A stretch of 64,000 nucleotides of DNA from Rhabditoides inermis (lineage: Eukaryota; Nematoda; Chromadorea; Rhabditida; Rhabditidae): assembly GCA_963966185.1 (NCBI GenBank), contig CAWZYM010000016.1, positions 321,001-385,000 of the forward strand, written 5' to 3'. The notes beneath the pieces are model-generated. The model was not told the origin of the DNA and did not search any database. It was given only the letters and a program-made list of their open reading frames with translations. Positions 36,703 to 47,600 of this stretch are shown here, piece by piece. The translations under genes were made by a program, and so were the position numbers. Position 1 is the stretch's first letter. Every line of letters begins with the position of its first letter.

Positions 36703-39375
36703 TGCACTAACTATCGACCTAATACGTTGACCTGTTGCGCAAGCCGGGTGTTTGAGAGAATGCTATGCTATAACATTCGATGTCATTTGTGGAAGTACAA
36801 CATAATAAATCCACAGCAGCATGGTTTTCTCGATGGTAGAGGCACAACAAGTCAAATGGTTGAATATGTAGGATATTTAGTTGAACATTTGGATAAAAAA
36901 ATACCGGTAGACACGATTTATCTAGATATTAAAAAGGCGTTTGATTCAGTTGTTCATAGAAGATTAAATGAGGTATGCAGGTCATACAAGATTGATGGAA
37001 AACTCTCCGGTGGTTAAACCTGTTTCTATCCGACCGCACTCAGTCGGTAAGGGTGGGCACAGGACTATCAGATTGGATTCCAGTTCTTAGTGGTGTACCA
37101 CAAGGTAGTGTTGTTGGACCTCTACTTTTCTTGATCTATGTAAATGGAATCGGCTCCGTTATCAAACATAGCAAATACTTCTTTTACGCGGATGACATGA
37201 AACTGTCAATTCCACAAAACATTCCCAATTTCAAGGTATTACTCGAAACTGACTTGGTAAATGTACATCAATGGCTTGGTGAGCGCCAACTCTTACTATC
37301 GGCTGCTAAATCCAGAGTTATTCATTTTGGAAAACGTGCCATGAAGTCTGTATATATGTGTGATGGCTCCGTAATAGCCTGCACTGACTCAATCAAAGAT
37401 CTTGGTATTTATCTCACAACCGATCTCAGTCCAAGCGAGCATATCAGAAAAAGCATTCAGAAAACATCTTCACGAATCGGTGTATTACGAATGGCCTTCC
37501 AACGGAATGAGTCGTTGTTTTTAAACTTCTATAAATATAAAATACGACCAGTTCTCGAGTACGGTAGTGAGGTGCTCCTTGCACTTAACGTAACTCAAAC
37601 TAACGAATTAGAAGCTGTGCAAAGATCCTTCACTAGAATGCTTGCACCGAAACTGTCATATCAATGTCGACTGAAACATTTGGAGCTAGACACACTGTGG
37701 ACTCGCAGAACTTTGTCAGATTTGCGCCTTGTTCATAGCTACAGAGGTGGTCAGTCGAACGGCCCTTTTCGGCCGATTTGGCGCAAATCGGCTAAAACGG
37801 CTGCAAAGCTTCTTTCTCGGGTCTCCGTTGAGCTACAGAGCTCTAGTTTAGCGGAATCGAACGCTCTACTGACGATCTATCCAACTGCACAGTTGGTTCC
37901 AGTTGAAAAATTCAGATGGTCTGCTTTCACACCCTTGATTTTTACCCCTTCTGAGCGGTCGGCGAGACTCTCATTTGCATATCCACGCGATCGGCGAGCG
38001 AGAGAGGGCAATTAGCGGGACAGTAAATAAAATCAACATGGGTTTCTACCGCAACAACCAAATAAAACTGGCCCACAGCGTAGTGCTTTGTTGTGTTAAG
38101 TGTAAAACTCGGGTTTCACGTCACTATTACATACAGTGAACAGATGTTGTTTGTTTTCGTCTTGTTTTCTTTGTTGTCGTTCATGCATCCATGTCGTACG
38201 TCGGCAGGGAGGATCCCCGCAAGCCACTTTTTAACACACGTTTCTATTTGTGGCAGACGCCGAAGGAGGAAGATGCGGATGCGGAGTTTGAAACGCTTGA
38301 CTGAGCTCTCACTCTCTTGATTCCCACTCACTACCACCCTCTCACTCACTCACTCACTCCTCCGTTCTTCCTTGTGAGGGGAGTGTACTCACTGCTCTTC
38401 TCTCACCAGGTGACGGGTTTTGTGGAGATGGACAAGTCAGGCAGCGACGACGAGAAGAGGGGAGGAGGGAGGGCGAGGAGTATGGGGTATCCGGCAGCAG
38501 CAGCAGGAGCAGCAGCCGTGCCAGTTGTGGGCCAGTTTATTTGGTTGTTGCGGTAGAAACCCATGTTGATTTTATTTACTGTCCCGCTAATTGCCCTCTC
38601 TCGCTCGCCGATCGCGTGGATATGCAAATGAGAGTCTCGCCGACCGCTCAGAAGGGGTAAAAATCAAGGGTGTGAAAGCAGACCATCTGAGTTTTTTCAA
38701 CTGGAACCAACTGTGCAGTTGGATAGATCGTCAGTAGAGCGTTCGATTCCGCTAAACTAGAGCTGCTCTGTAGCTCAACGGAGACCCGAGAAAGGAGCTT
38801 TGCAGCCGTTTTAGCCGATTTGCGCCAAATCGGCCGAAAAGGGCCGTTCGACTGACCACCTCTGTATATGTATGGTTTCGTAAACGCTCCCAATCCCTTC
38901 ATGCTTGCAAATTCAAGATCATCATCATTGCGTTCGAATGGCTTGAAATTACAGAGTATCTCCAAGACCACCCTTAGCCAGAGTTTTATCACACATCGAG
39001 TAGTGAAATACTGGAATCTCTTAGATTCAAATACAGTATGCCAATTTAAAAAGACGGACTTCAGAGTACGACTAATGTCTTTTTTCACAAATAACTTCTC
39101 TCGTTTTACTGTAGATGATCCCACCCGTATATAAATTGATTGCTCTCAGGCGACTAGGTAGCCCGAGTTTGATTCCTTTCTGTTCTGGAAGGTTGAAGTA
39201 GTTTCTGTGTCTGTGTCTGAGATGACAACCCATTCTATGCCCTCGTATGGGTGCCAATGGGCTCTGTCACAGTCTTCACTTTGTCCCTACTCACGGGTCT
39301 GACCGTTAGTTTGTTGGATGCTGTGTGTTGTGATTTTGTGATTTCTGATTATGAATAAATACATTATTATTATTA
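36703..39375 (+). mobile_element. 5'-truncated non-LTR (CR1/Jockey-type) retrotransposon
   Basis: The reverse transcriptase begins inside the domain (NYRP...LTCCASRVFERML). It carries DIKKAFDSVVH, SGVPQGSVVGPLLFLIYVN and the catalytic YADD in FFYADDMKL. One base shift near 37005-37012 separates the first part from the rest. The ORF is interrupted at 37741 by a DNA element and resumes at 38865. It ends with the usual WN-L motif region and a stop at 39132-39134, followed by a 3' UTR with AATAAA and an (ATT)n tail. Dead copy: 5' truncation, frameshift and insertion. Confidence 0.88.
37742..38864. mobile_element. 1.1-kb TA-flanked DNA transposon with ~336-bp inverted repeats, inside the retrotransposon
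   Basis: Left arm 37742-38077 and right arm 38526-38864 are near-perfect inverted copies beginning CAGAGGTGGTCAG. The element is flanked by TA on both sides. Taking out the element plus one TA makes the interrupted retrotransposon frame continuous (VHSY then MYGFVN), which proves the insertion site. No transposase is visible. The 450-bp core (38078-38525) contains exon-like sequence. Consistent with a non-autonomous Tc1/mariner-type element. Confidence 0.88.
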
Positions 39376-39463
39376 AGTGTGAAGTGTGACCATGAATTGA
39401 CATGGTATAGCATGTTCCACATGCATCACTTCCAAAATCGTAGACACAAACTCACACGAGTTC

Positions 39464-40110
39464 CTAGATATGGGTGGTTGACGCAATTACTCTCCTTGGT
39501 GCGTGTTCCTTCAATTCGCTGACAGTGTTTCCGTCACCCGTTCTACCGGTTCTGATCTCATCTGCCAGCATTTCCTAAAACGCCAAGTTTTGACATTGTC
39601 ACAATATGAAAAAAACACTTGCCTTCGCCTCGGTCATTTCCGAAACGCGGGTGACATGATCATCCCAAAGCATGTCATTGAATGCTTGGATGAACGCGCT
39701 TCTACCACGTTTGGCAGTTTCGAAACTAACACGCGAGACACGAGCTGAAACATGTAGAAATACGCGTTGTCCGAATTATATACCTAGTTCCAATTATAAT
39801 TTAAAAAAAAAAACAAGAGAGTACTCACATCCATGTCCGACCAATCCGAGATGTCGGAAAGGAATGTTCGCAATGTTCAGTTCGTCGTACATCTACAAAA
39901 AATATCGAAAATACACACTACATTTAAAACTTTTTTTTAATTACAACCTTTCCGACGTAAGTCTCAAAATCCGATTTCACAGTTCCCGCGCAATACTAAA
40001 TGTGTTCACGTTGACAAAAAACGGAGAGTAGGGAAAAGAACCTCGAGAGGAATGATAAGTATGATGTAAGCTTCTTCTGTGCAGCCAAAACACAACCGAC
40101 CAGTAGGCGC
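39464..40110 (-). CDS. Unidentified spliced gene, 3' part (five exons); faint resemblance to RNA polymerase I large-subunit C-terminus
   Basis: Exons 40042-40110, 39948-39995, 39829-39892, 39623-39744 and 39464-39574 join in phase to 137 codons and a TAG. Introns are 46, 55, 84 and 48 nt; the last uses a textbook GC donor (gcaagt). The third and fourth exons give a segment spaced F-x-x-L-G-x-x-x-H-x-S-x-x-x-x-x-S-F-E-T (IPFRHLGLVGHG then SRVSFETA). This matches the spacing of the RPA1/POLR1A C-terminal block around the TFET/MTFET motif. The match is short and from memory, so the assignment is weak. The upstream side is not found. Confidence 0.5.
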
Positions 40111-40851
40111 CTGAAACCGAATCTCCAGATGTTGTGTTTATGGATTTTTGAAATTCGAAGTTCCAGAAAAGTTTTCACTTAATTTGTTTCTATTCGTAGA
40201 CATTGAGAACGCGCCTTAACACCTGATAAAAACACTTAGTATCGTATTATCAGGTGTATTATAATGCTATTCTGGGAGATAATTCGTCAGATTACGGTAG
40301 AAAATCGATTTACCCTCTAGTCGCATTCGATCTACCTTCTAGTCGTGAGGAGACCAAAGCGCGCGCTTTCAAACGATAATATTGATCAAATAAGCCGGCA
40401 TGCGAATCAAAAAGGCCGCGCTACACTCGACCATTTGCCAGCGCTGTCTGTCCTCTCTCGCTTGAAACTTACATAGTTTCGCCAACTGACCCCGGCTGGC
40501 AATAACCGAAATTATTCACCAGGCGGCGACTATAGTATTCATGCTTTTTTATGAGGGAAGGAGGGATTAAATGAGTTCTCTCTAATCATCTAACTCTGTT
40601 TTTCGCGCCGTTTCCGTGACCTGACCTTCCGTCTTCCTCTGATCCACCCTACCGCAGGCGGCTTATTGAGAGAATATGGAGTGATAGTATTGAGTACGTA
40701 TTGAGAGATACATACTCATGTATTGAGTACTATATGTATTGAGAGAACTATATGAGAACTGTATTGTGAGATAACTATATGTATGTACTGAATGTGACTA
40801 GGCGTTTGCTGCGACTCACTGCCGATCCGTCAAGGTACTCGAACTGGTTAT

Positions 40852-40912
40852 AAAGTGGAGAAGGAATCGAAGGAAAAGAACGGAAAAATACCAGTCATAA
40901 ACGATGACGATT
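40852..40912 (+). pseudogene. Fragment of a family A secreted-protein gene
   Basis: About 61 bp nearly identical to the C-terminal coding part of the family A gene at 41107-41463, in inverted orientation about 225 bp away. It has no start, signal peptide or Cys 1-3. A relic of an inverted duplication. Confidence 0.8.
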
Positions 40913-41106
40913 TCGAATGACCAATTGATTCAGAGAGAGAGGAGCGAGTTGTACCGACAGGCAAGAGATGTATACCGTGTTTCGAACTGCAAGCGACGTA
41001 GATCGAAAACTGTCGCTCTGGCGCAGGCTATAGAAAAACAAACAAGACGAAGAGTTTATTATTTGCATACAAGCATTGTGCTTTCATCATGATTATGCGT
41101 GTGCGT

Positions 41107-41463
41107 CTAATCGCAGTCGACTTCGAAGGAGTACGAATCGTCATCGTTTATGACTGGTATTTTTCCGTTCTTTTCCTTCGATTCCTTCTCCACTTTGCAG
41201 TTCGCATCGGTAGCATGATTGATTTTGTCGACCAAGTATTTCTTGCTCATCTCCTCGTTGTACGCGTACATGGTCGCATGCCGTGTCACCACACCGATGC
41301 ACTGCTGAATTCGGAACGACGATCGGAACTTCGTGCAGACCGGAGAGAACGTCTTTTGAATGAGTTGGATCATTTGATCCGACTGGCGGTCCGGCCGTCC
41401 GCGATCCACATACTGCGCTTCAATGACGATGAACAAACAAAGAATGAGGAGTAGAAACTTCAT
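41107..41463 (-). CDS. Family A secreted protein A-1 (KF subtype)
   Basis: Single exon, 118 residues. The signal peptide starts MKFLLLILCLFIVIEAQ; an in-frame upstream ATG at 41479-41481 (MHTSTT) also exists and is shared by A-4, but the MKF start leads the hydrophobic core. The mature part starts YVDRG and has four Cys (SPVC, QQC, NC, and C next to the end), then a DDD acidic run and a SFEVDCD end. A TTTAAAAG box sits about 35 bp upstream. The ~100 bp upstream matches A-4. Function unknown; secretion is predicted from the signal peptide. Confidence 0.85.
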   Translation of the reverse strand: MKFLLLILCLFIVIEAQYVDRGRPDRQSDQMIQLIQKTFSPVCTKFRSSFRIQQCIGVVTRHATMYAYNEEMSKKYLVDKINHATDANCKVEKESKEKNGKIPVINDDDSYSFEVDCD

Positions 41464-42531
41464 CGTTGTCGAAGTATGCATTCGGTTAACGTTGCGAGCA
41501 CTTTTAAACGGTTTCCAACTCAATCAGAAAATGTTTTGACTCTCAACCAACCATATCGATATCTACCATAATTGAACGTGAATCACTTTATTGCATCGAT
41601 GATGCAAACAAAAATGAGTATTTTTATTTGGTTTATATTTTACTTTGTCGTACATGAAATTATTATAGGTTATGTCACCCTCTGAGCGCCCCTCTATCTC
41701 TCGAGCATCCGAAAAGAGCCCGGAAGAAAAAAACAGTCCCTACATTGGACGTGCCCATGGGTGGTGGCTCCCATTCTCGGGTAAGAGTCTCTCTCGTTTC
41801 TACCGTGATATCTGTCTGTGTCTGATGTAGTGCTCCTTGGGTTTAGATGAACTAGTTATGGGTTAGCTGGTGATTCTCGAACGTCCGCTCTACTGCAGAG
41901 AGTAGCTTGACGACAATTCTAGTCGAAGACCATTCTTCGAAGAATCTAAATTCTGATAAATAACTTTTTTTGACAATACGTAACGTAAGAAACGCAAAAG
42001 TTCGATTTTGTTTCAATAATAGTAATTAATGATGTAGTAATGCTATAAATTCAAAAAAAAAACATTCGAATGTTGTCAAAATCTATTCTTATCCCGGACA
42101 AGTGTGGCATTCCTTTTTTTGGTTTCTGATACGGTTTCTGATCGGAACGATTGTTTGATAAAAATGAAGTGATTGCTCAAAAGCTATTCAATAGAGTTTT
42201 TTTTTCTATTAAACGCGGGAACTTCGATAGACGTATGGTAGGGACGCGAATTGGGTACTGTACTTCGTTGGCCTAGAGAGATGATTCGTGATTATATATT
42301 TTGTCATAGAGAAGCGACCGGTGTGATGTCATACAAATGACTTACTTTGTTCGTGTCTTTACAAGTCACTGCTTCACTTCTGTGAGGGGAGGTGACCAAA
42401 CAGAAGTTGAAGGGGAAGTTATGAATTTCACCCGCGTATTATACCCGTGTCTTGAGAAGTGTTCGTAACTGTAACCCGAGTATGTGTTGTACGGTGAGAG
42501 GAAAATCGTAGTGAGTACGCAGAGAGACCCG

Positions 42532-42581
<50 letters not shown>

Positions 42582-42716
42582 AAAAAAAGAGAGAGAGAGA
42601 CAGAGAGAGAGAAACCCGACGACGAGAGAGCAGGGAGGGGGCGGAGAATTGGAACCGCGCCAGCATGGGTGAGTACGGTAGCCGGTGGCTACAGTAACCC
42701 ACGAGAGGAGCAAAGG
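41464..42716. other. Intergenic
   Basis: AT-rich sequence with no supportable gene. 42535-42612 is a GA microsatellite. Confidence 0.5.
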
Positions 42717-43986
42717 ATGGATGAATCGATTAACGGATCACTCGTGCCGGAGGGAGCAGTGAGCGGCGGCGTGGGCCGGTCGAGCACCCACAGCGTTTAT
42801 GACTATCTGATCATCTGATTATCTGATGTGTGCATGTAAGTAAGTGATGGTCTATTGTCTTGTCTAGTCGCTTTATTATTATAACCCTTGCCGAATGCTC
42901 TCTTTAGTCTACTTAATCCCGGATTTCTCCTTATTGGTCTCGAAATACGTTTGCTGGTAAGTGATGGTCGTGCCGCGTTGTAAGATGGCTGTGTTGATTC
43001 GTCTCCAGCCACCCGATTAAAGTTTGTTTATCAGCAGTTTCAAGTTATACAACCGTCGACCTAGCCAATAAGAGGACTGACCTAAGGCTCTCGAGTACAA
43101 ATTGCTAACTGCTTACAAGAGGTCCGATTGGGAGCAGGTACCCTCGGAAGACAATGATCCGTACGGGTGAGTCAGATGAGACCTGTCACCGAGATCGAAT
43201 CAATCAAAACCAACACGACGATAGTACGCTCAGACCAGACGTCTCGAGCACCTGATGTATGAGAGCTGATGAGGACAGTCGCTAATCGTGCTTGTAGACA
43301 TGCCCCTGAGCGTCCACCCGGTTATAGGAATCTGCCAGCGCCTCTCGCGAGGTCGAACGTCGACAGGACAGTGGCGGCGGCGAGCGAGGCTTACCGGAGA
43401 CACGCCTGGTGCACCTGACGATGGTGCAGAAGGAGAAGAGCGTTCATGTGAGTGAGATAGAGTGATAACAAAGAGAGAGAAAGAGAGAGAGAGAGAAAGA
43501 GAAAGAGGGAGACGTATGGTGGTTGCAGGTGGATGAAAAAGTGGCGACCAACCGCGAGGTCATCGAAATGTCTCCTGAAAAAGGCAAAATCGGTGTCAGC
43601 AGCGAGATGAAGGAAATTAGATGGCACTTTCATGATGTGAGTAGAGGGCAGCACGGTGGGCTTCATAATATTCTTTTTAAAGCGAGGCTTTTTATTATTG
43701 GGGGAATGAAAAAAATGAGATGGTGCATAGTAGGCTCGAGAGCCACGACGTTGAAAGTGAGCGCGGGAAAAGTGGCAATAGAGCAAGTACAGGAAGTGCC
43801 GCTGAGTGAGAGAAGCGGATGGCCGCCATGCAAGCGGAGGCGCTGTTCAGTGCGGCCAAGGCGGAGGTCGGGCGAGTGCAGTTCGAGGGAAGCAGAACGA
43901 AGAAGGTGTGTCCGAGACTGGAAGCCGGATGGACGCCGTGACGGCGAAGAGCGTCTACAATCTGCAGGAAGTGAGTGCTAGTGAGA

Positions 43987-44035
<49 letters not shown>

Positions 44036-44150
44036 GAGAGAGAAGATGGAAGTAGAACAAATGCAGAGGGGAGTTTCAGAGAGGAGACTTGCCGAGCCGT
44101 CTGGAAGTCGAGCTGCTCTCACTGAAGTCACTCGTACCTGGCGATGGCTA
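42717..44150 (+). CDS. Unidentified multi-exon gene, frame broken or not fully resolved
   Basis: Exon-like blocks with good splice sites: 42717-42794 (ATG, MDESINGSLVPEG), 43120-43166 (SDWEQVPSEDNDPYG), 43298-43447 (PERPPGYRNLPAPLARSN), 43529-43636 (VDEKVATNREVIEMSP, EIRWHFHD), about 43759-43971 and about 44074-44137. The 43298-43447 block and the 43759-43971 block each change frame internally. That implies short introns I could not place, sequence error, or decay. GA microsatellites follow the donors at 43448 and 43972. I do not recognise the product. Confidence 0.4.
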
Positions 44151-44366
44151 AGTACACACGGGCGGATAGAGGTACACATAAGGTGTTGTGAGGCAGCGGC
44201 TCGCGGCTGCTGGAGAGGCGTTGACGTCATCTAATCAGGATTGCGTTTGCGGCCTGCTTCACAATGCCGTCAGCTCCTCTCCGCAGCACATGTCCCAGCA
44301 GACGATAGCACGCTCTGCCGCGATGGTCTCGGCAGCTTACCGGGGCGGCGTTGTAGACGAGAGTAT

Positions 44367-44520
44367 AAAGTTCTATGCTCGCAATGAGTTGCGCGCTGTG
44401 GGGTAGATCAGAGGAAGACGGAGAGTCAGCTCGCAAAAACAAGAGGGGCAGACGGTTATGGCACCGTATTTTCGAACTGCAAGCGAGGTAGAACGAAAAC
44501 TATCGCTCTGGCGCAGACTA
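44367..44520 (+). repeat. Copy 2 of the ~165-bp dispersed repeat
   Basis: Aligns with 27596-27770 over nearly its whole length, with a short internal deletion after gagagtcagctcgc. Confidence 0.75.
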
Positions 44521-44899
44521 TATCTAAAAACAGTCTTGCTGAGTTCCCATAAGTTAATTGCTTTATACTAAAAACGCAGATGCCTTTTTTATTACGAGTT
44601 GGTGCAAAAAGACTATGATAGTAAAGGTGTGTCATGTGTTCACGCTATAGATAGAAGAGTGCGGCCTTCTGAAATAAGGATTCTTTATACAGTACACACT
44701 TCACACGCTCTGAAACGTTTCAAAGGAATTTTTCAACTTCCTCGTATTTTCATATGATTCACGTTTTCTCAAACGGCCATATCCACGTTGTGTCGTTTTT
44801 TTTGTTTTGTCTCAACTGGGAACGTAAATGTTGAATATTTCAAGAAATATTTTTATTTGTAAGAACATGAATCCACACATTTCAAAACGTTGCGATTCG

Positions 44900-44905
44900 T
44901 ATAAA
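44900..44905 (+). promoter_or_regulatory. TATA box of B-1
   Basis: TATAAA, 41 bp before the B-1 ATG. The context gcgattcgtataaatg is repeated in front of B-3 (49201-49206, minus strand). Confidence 0.6.
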
Positions 44906-44940
44906 TGCCGATCTCGAAATCACGTTATCATCACATCAAC

Positions 44941-45222
44941 ATGAGGTGTCTATTGTTGTTTGCCATCGTTGCTACACTTTCTATTGTCAGCGGACAGAAA
45001 CTCGTCGACGAGGAAACGAAACTCAACCTGCATCATATGAACACTTGCAAGAACCATATGAAAGATACCGGATGCCCTGTTGTTCTCCAGGCGATGCTGG
45101 ACGATATCCGAACGAAAGCTCTCTCTTATGAACGTGCTAGTGACATTTTGCGAATTTACATCAAAAAACCCTACTTCGCCAGATTCATTACGAAATTTGA
45201 AGACCGCAGCGAGATGCTTTGA
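44941..45222 (+). CDS. Family B secreted protein B-1 (RC subtype)
   Basis: Single exon, 93 residues. The signal peptide starts MRCLLLFAIVATLSIVSG. The mature part has only two Cys (NTC and TGC, nine residues apart), then a family B core: D-I-x(5)-LSYERASDILRIYIKKPYFARFIT. AATAAA follows at about 45243. A-2 lies 158 bp downstream on the same strand. Function unknown. Confidence 0.85.
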   Translation: MRCLLLFAIVATLSIVSGQKLVDEETKLNLHHMNTCKNHMKDTGCPVVLQAMLDDIRTKALSYERASDILRIYIKKPYFARFITKFEDRSEML

Positions 45223-45380
45223 TATGCGAACAACATTATGTTCAATAAATGATTCATCTTTCAATGCGCCCTCTATTGATGTTGTTTGACGATGAAAACG
45301 GGAGAGTTTTAATTTGAGTTGAGACTGGTATATATACATAGCCCTTAATGCTTAGTGTATTGTGAAAGATGTTCGCAACC

Positions 45381-45704
45381 ATGAAAGTTGTTGTTTTGTT
45401 CGCATTTCTCATATTGAGCGTCGATCGTTCCGACGCTGCTAAAAGAACCGTTTCTAAAATCAGAAGCACCGTTGAAAAAGTCCTAATCCCCCTCTGTGAT
45501 CCGGCTTTATTAGAAGAATGTGCTGATACGATCAGTTATTTGGCGTTGTCGTACGCGACGGGACAGATATCCAAAGATGACGTTCTCGATCAAATGCGTC
45601 ATTATCACGGTTTCAATTGTGTCGATGGCGATTCTTCCGGAGATGACGACGACAGCGAGGATTCCGACGACTCGGATTCGTTTGAAGTTGAATGTTTTGA
45701 ATGA
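45381..45704 (+). CDS. Family A secreted protein A-2 (KV subtype)
   Basis: Single exon, 107 residues. The signal peptide starts MKVVVLFAFLILSVDRSDA. The four Cys are PLC, EEC, FNC and VEC. Between Cys 2 and 3 it reads ADTISYLALSYATGQISKDDVLDQM, comparable to the helix of A-1. A strongly acidic DDDDSEDSDDSD stretch precedes a SFEVECFE end. A TATATATA box is at 45329-45336. Neighbour B-1 upstream is on the same strand. Function unknown. Confidence 0.85.
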   Translation: MKVVVLFAFLILSVDRSDAAKRTVSKIRSTVEKVLIPLCDPALLEECADTISYLALSYATGQISKDDVLDQMRHYHGFNCVDGDSSGDDDDSEDSDDSDSFEVECFE

Positions 45705-46863
45705 TCTGTACGATCGACACTCGAATAAATCTGTTTCTGCTCACATTGCACCCAATACTCTTCCCCATTTCCCCAGGAGAACAAATTTATTTAGGCTGTG
45801 TCATACAATTTCGCTGCTTGCGCGCAACCGGTGGCAGCAATGGCGCGCGTATGGTGCGGGGGATATTTGAACGGGAGAAAACATACAAAATTGTGCAAAA
45901 ACTATCGACTGGATAGAGTTGCGCAAACACAATCAAGTCCTGATTCAAGCAGCGAGATAGTTGTATTGTTGCGTGGAAAAAGGAACTCGAGTGATCACTG
46001 AAGATTCCTCACCGCCTGGTGTTTGACACAACTCGAGCATGAGCATGGTCGTGTTCAGAAGAATACTACATAACAGTTGTATGAGTTTGTCATGAACGGT
46101 CATCGCACGCTTTCACAATGTTTGTCGCATGGGCTCTGCTCTCGCTCCAACTTCTACGCCGTGGTTGCAGCGAGCACGGACCATTAGCGGCTTACCTCCC
46201 GATCCTCGCTCTTTCTTTCCCTTGCGGACGGCAAAATGGCGTTGCCGGCTAGTGAGTCTTTCTGGAATAAGCGGCAAAAATCAAGGTGGGTGTCTGTACG
46301 GAGTGAAGAGTGTCGACAACCTGTCCAGCCGGAAAGTGCCCGGGGACTACACCCCTCACCATCGGACCAGCATCGGCCGTCACCCTCCACTCTCGCCAAT
46401 GTAGATGATATGGCTCTAGAAAAGCCAGCGACGACTGTGTGTCTTCTCGTAGTCGACTGACAAATGTCCCCAAGCCAGTCGATTGATCGTCGCGCAATCG
46501 CACTGAAATGAGACAGAACCAACGAGATTGTCTATGACTCTTACTATGATTATCTTACTATAGAAAATATCTTGATTGGTAATAGATATTATATAATATA
46601 TATATCTAATATATGATATCTGATAGATAATGTTAATAATATCTTATTGTTAATAATAGTGTACTGACTAAAGCCTTTCCAGAACACTAATTTTAGGAAG
46701 ACAATTCCACACACCAGATACACAATTTATAATAAGCTTAATCTGCCAAGAGATTATAGAGGCACACTAACACAACGGGAAATATAGGTGGGCAAATATT
46801 GAGCTGACCCTAGGCTATCTGTATCAAACATCTAGCTACTTATGGGAGGCTCCTTCGTTTATT
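45705..46863. other. Spacer of an inverted gene duplication
   Basis: Lies between A-2 and A-3, which are inverted copies. It contains an AT-rich run (46570-46650). At 46130-46510, open frames exist on both strands that I cannot assign, possibly an old transposable element. No gene is supported. Confidence 0.4.
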
Positions 46864-47184
46864 CTAGTGATGGCATTCAACTTCAAACGAATCCGAGTCG
46901 TCGGAGTCGTCGCTGTCGTCATCGTCTTCAGGGGAATCGGCATCCTCACAACGGAATCCGTGATATTTATTCATTTGATCGAGAACGTCATCTTTGGATA
47001 TCTGTCCTGTGGCGTACAGCAACGCCAAATAACTGATCGTATCAGCACATTCTTCTAATAAAGCCACATCACAGTAATGGATCAATACGTTCTCAACGGT
47101 GCTTCTGATTTTAGAAACGGTTCTTTTGGCATCGGAACGATCGACGCTCAATATGAGAAAAGCGAACAAAACAACAACTTTCAT
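46864..47184 (-). CDS. Family A secreted protein A-3 (KV subtype)
   Basis: Single exon, 106 residues, a close paralogue of A-2: same signal peptide (MKVVVLFAFLILSVDRSDA), the same four Cys and an acidic tail ending SFEVECHH. AATAAA overlaps the stop region (46858-46863). TATATATA is at 47225-47232 on the minus strand. It is the mirror copy of A-2 in an inverted duplication. Confidence 0.85.
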   Translation of the reverse strand: MKVVVLFAFLILSVDRSDAKRTVSKIRSTVENVLIHYCDVALLEECADTISYLALLYATGQISKDDVLDQMNKYHGFRCEDADSPEDDDDSDDSDDSDSFEVECHH

Positions 47185-47307
47185 GATTGCGACCATCTTT
47201 CACAATACACTAAACATTAAGGGCTATATATACCAGACTCAACTCTAATTAAAACTCTCATGTTTTCAGCTGTAAACAACATCGATAGAGGGCGTATTGA
47301 AAGTGAA

Positions 47308-47600
47308 TCATTTATCGAAAATAATACTGTTCGTATAACAAATCATCTCTCTGCGATCTTTAGTTCTTGTAATGAATCTAGCGAAATACGGTTTTCTAAA
47401 AATATAAATTCGCAAAACGTCACACGCACGTTCAAAAGAGAGACCTTTTTTATATCGTCCATCATTGACCGAAGAACAAAAAGGAATCCAGTATCTTTCA
47501 TATAGTTTTCGCATGTGTTCATATATATGAAGTAGTTTGAATTTCGTTACTTTATCGATAGGTTTTTGTTTTTGTCCGCTGACAGTAGAAATCCTTCAAG
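47308..47600 (-). pseudogene. Family B pseudogene B-2 (RC subtype)
   Basis: Aligns with B-1 from just before the signal cleavage site (cagcggac) to the C-terminus, keeping LSFERACDVLRIYI and KPYFARFIT, but with frameshifts in the N-terminal half. Compared with B-1, about 100 bp covering the TATA box, start codon and most of the signal peptide is deleted. Upstream non-coding sequence resumes beyond the gap. It lies upstream of A-3 on the same strand, mirroring B-1/A-2. Confidence 0.8.

Noticed and set aside
37740..38015. Continuation of the retrotransposon ORF into the sequence starting RGGQSNGPF
   Set aside because: From 37742 the frame runs into the inverted-repeat arm of the TA element. 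The true retrotransposon frame resumes at 38865.
46129..46522. Overlapping open frames on both strands between A-2 and A-3
   Set aside because: No signal peptide, splice sites or family resemblance. It could be an old element, but I cannot support a gene.
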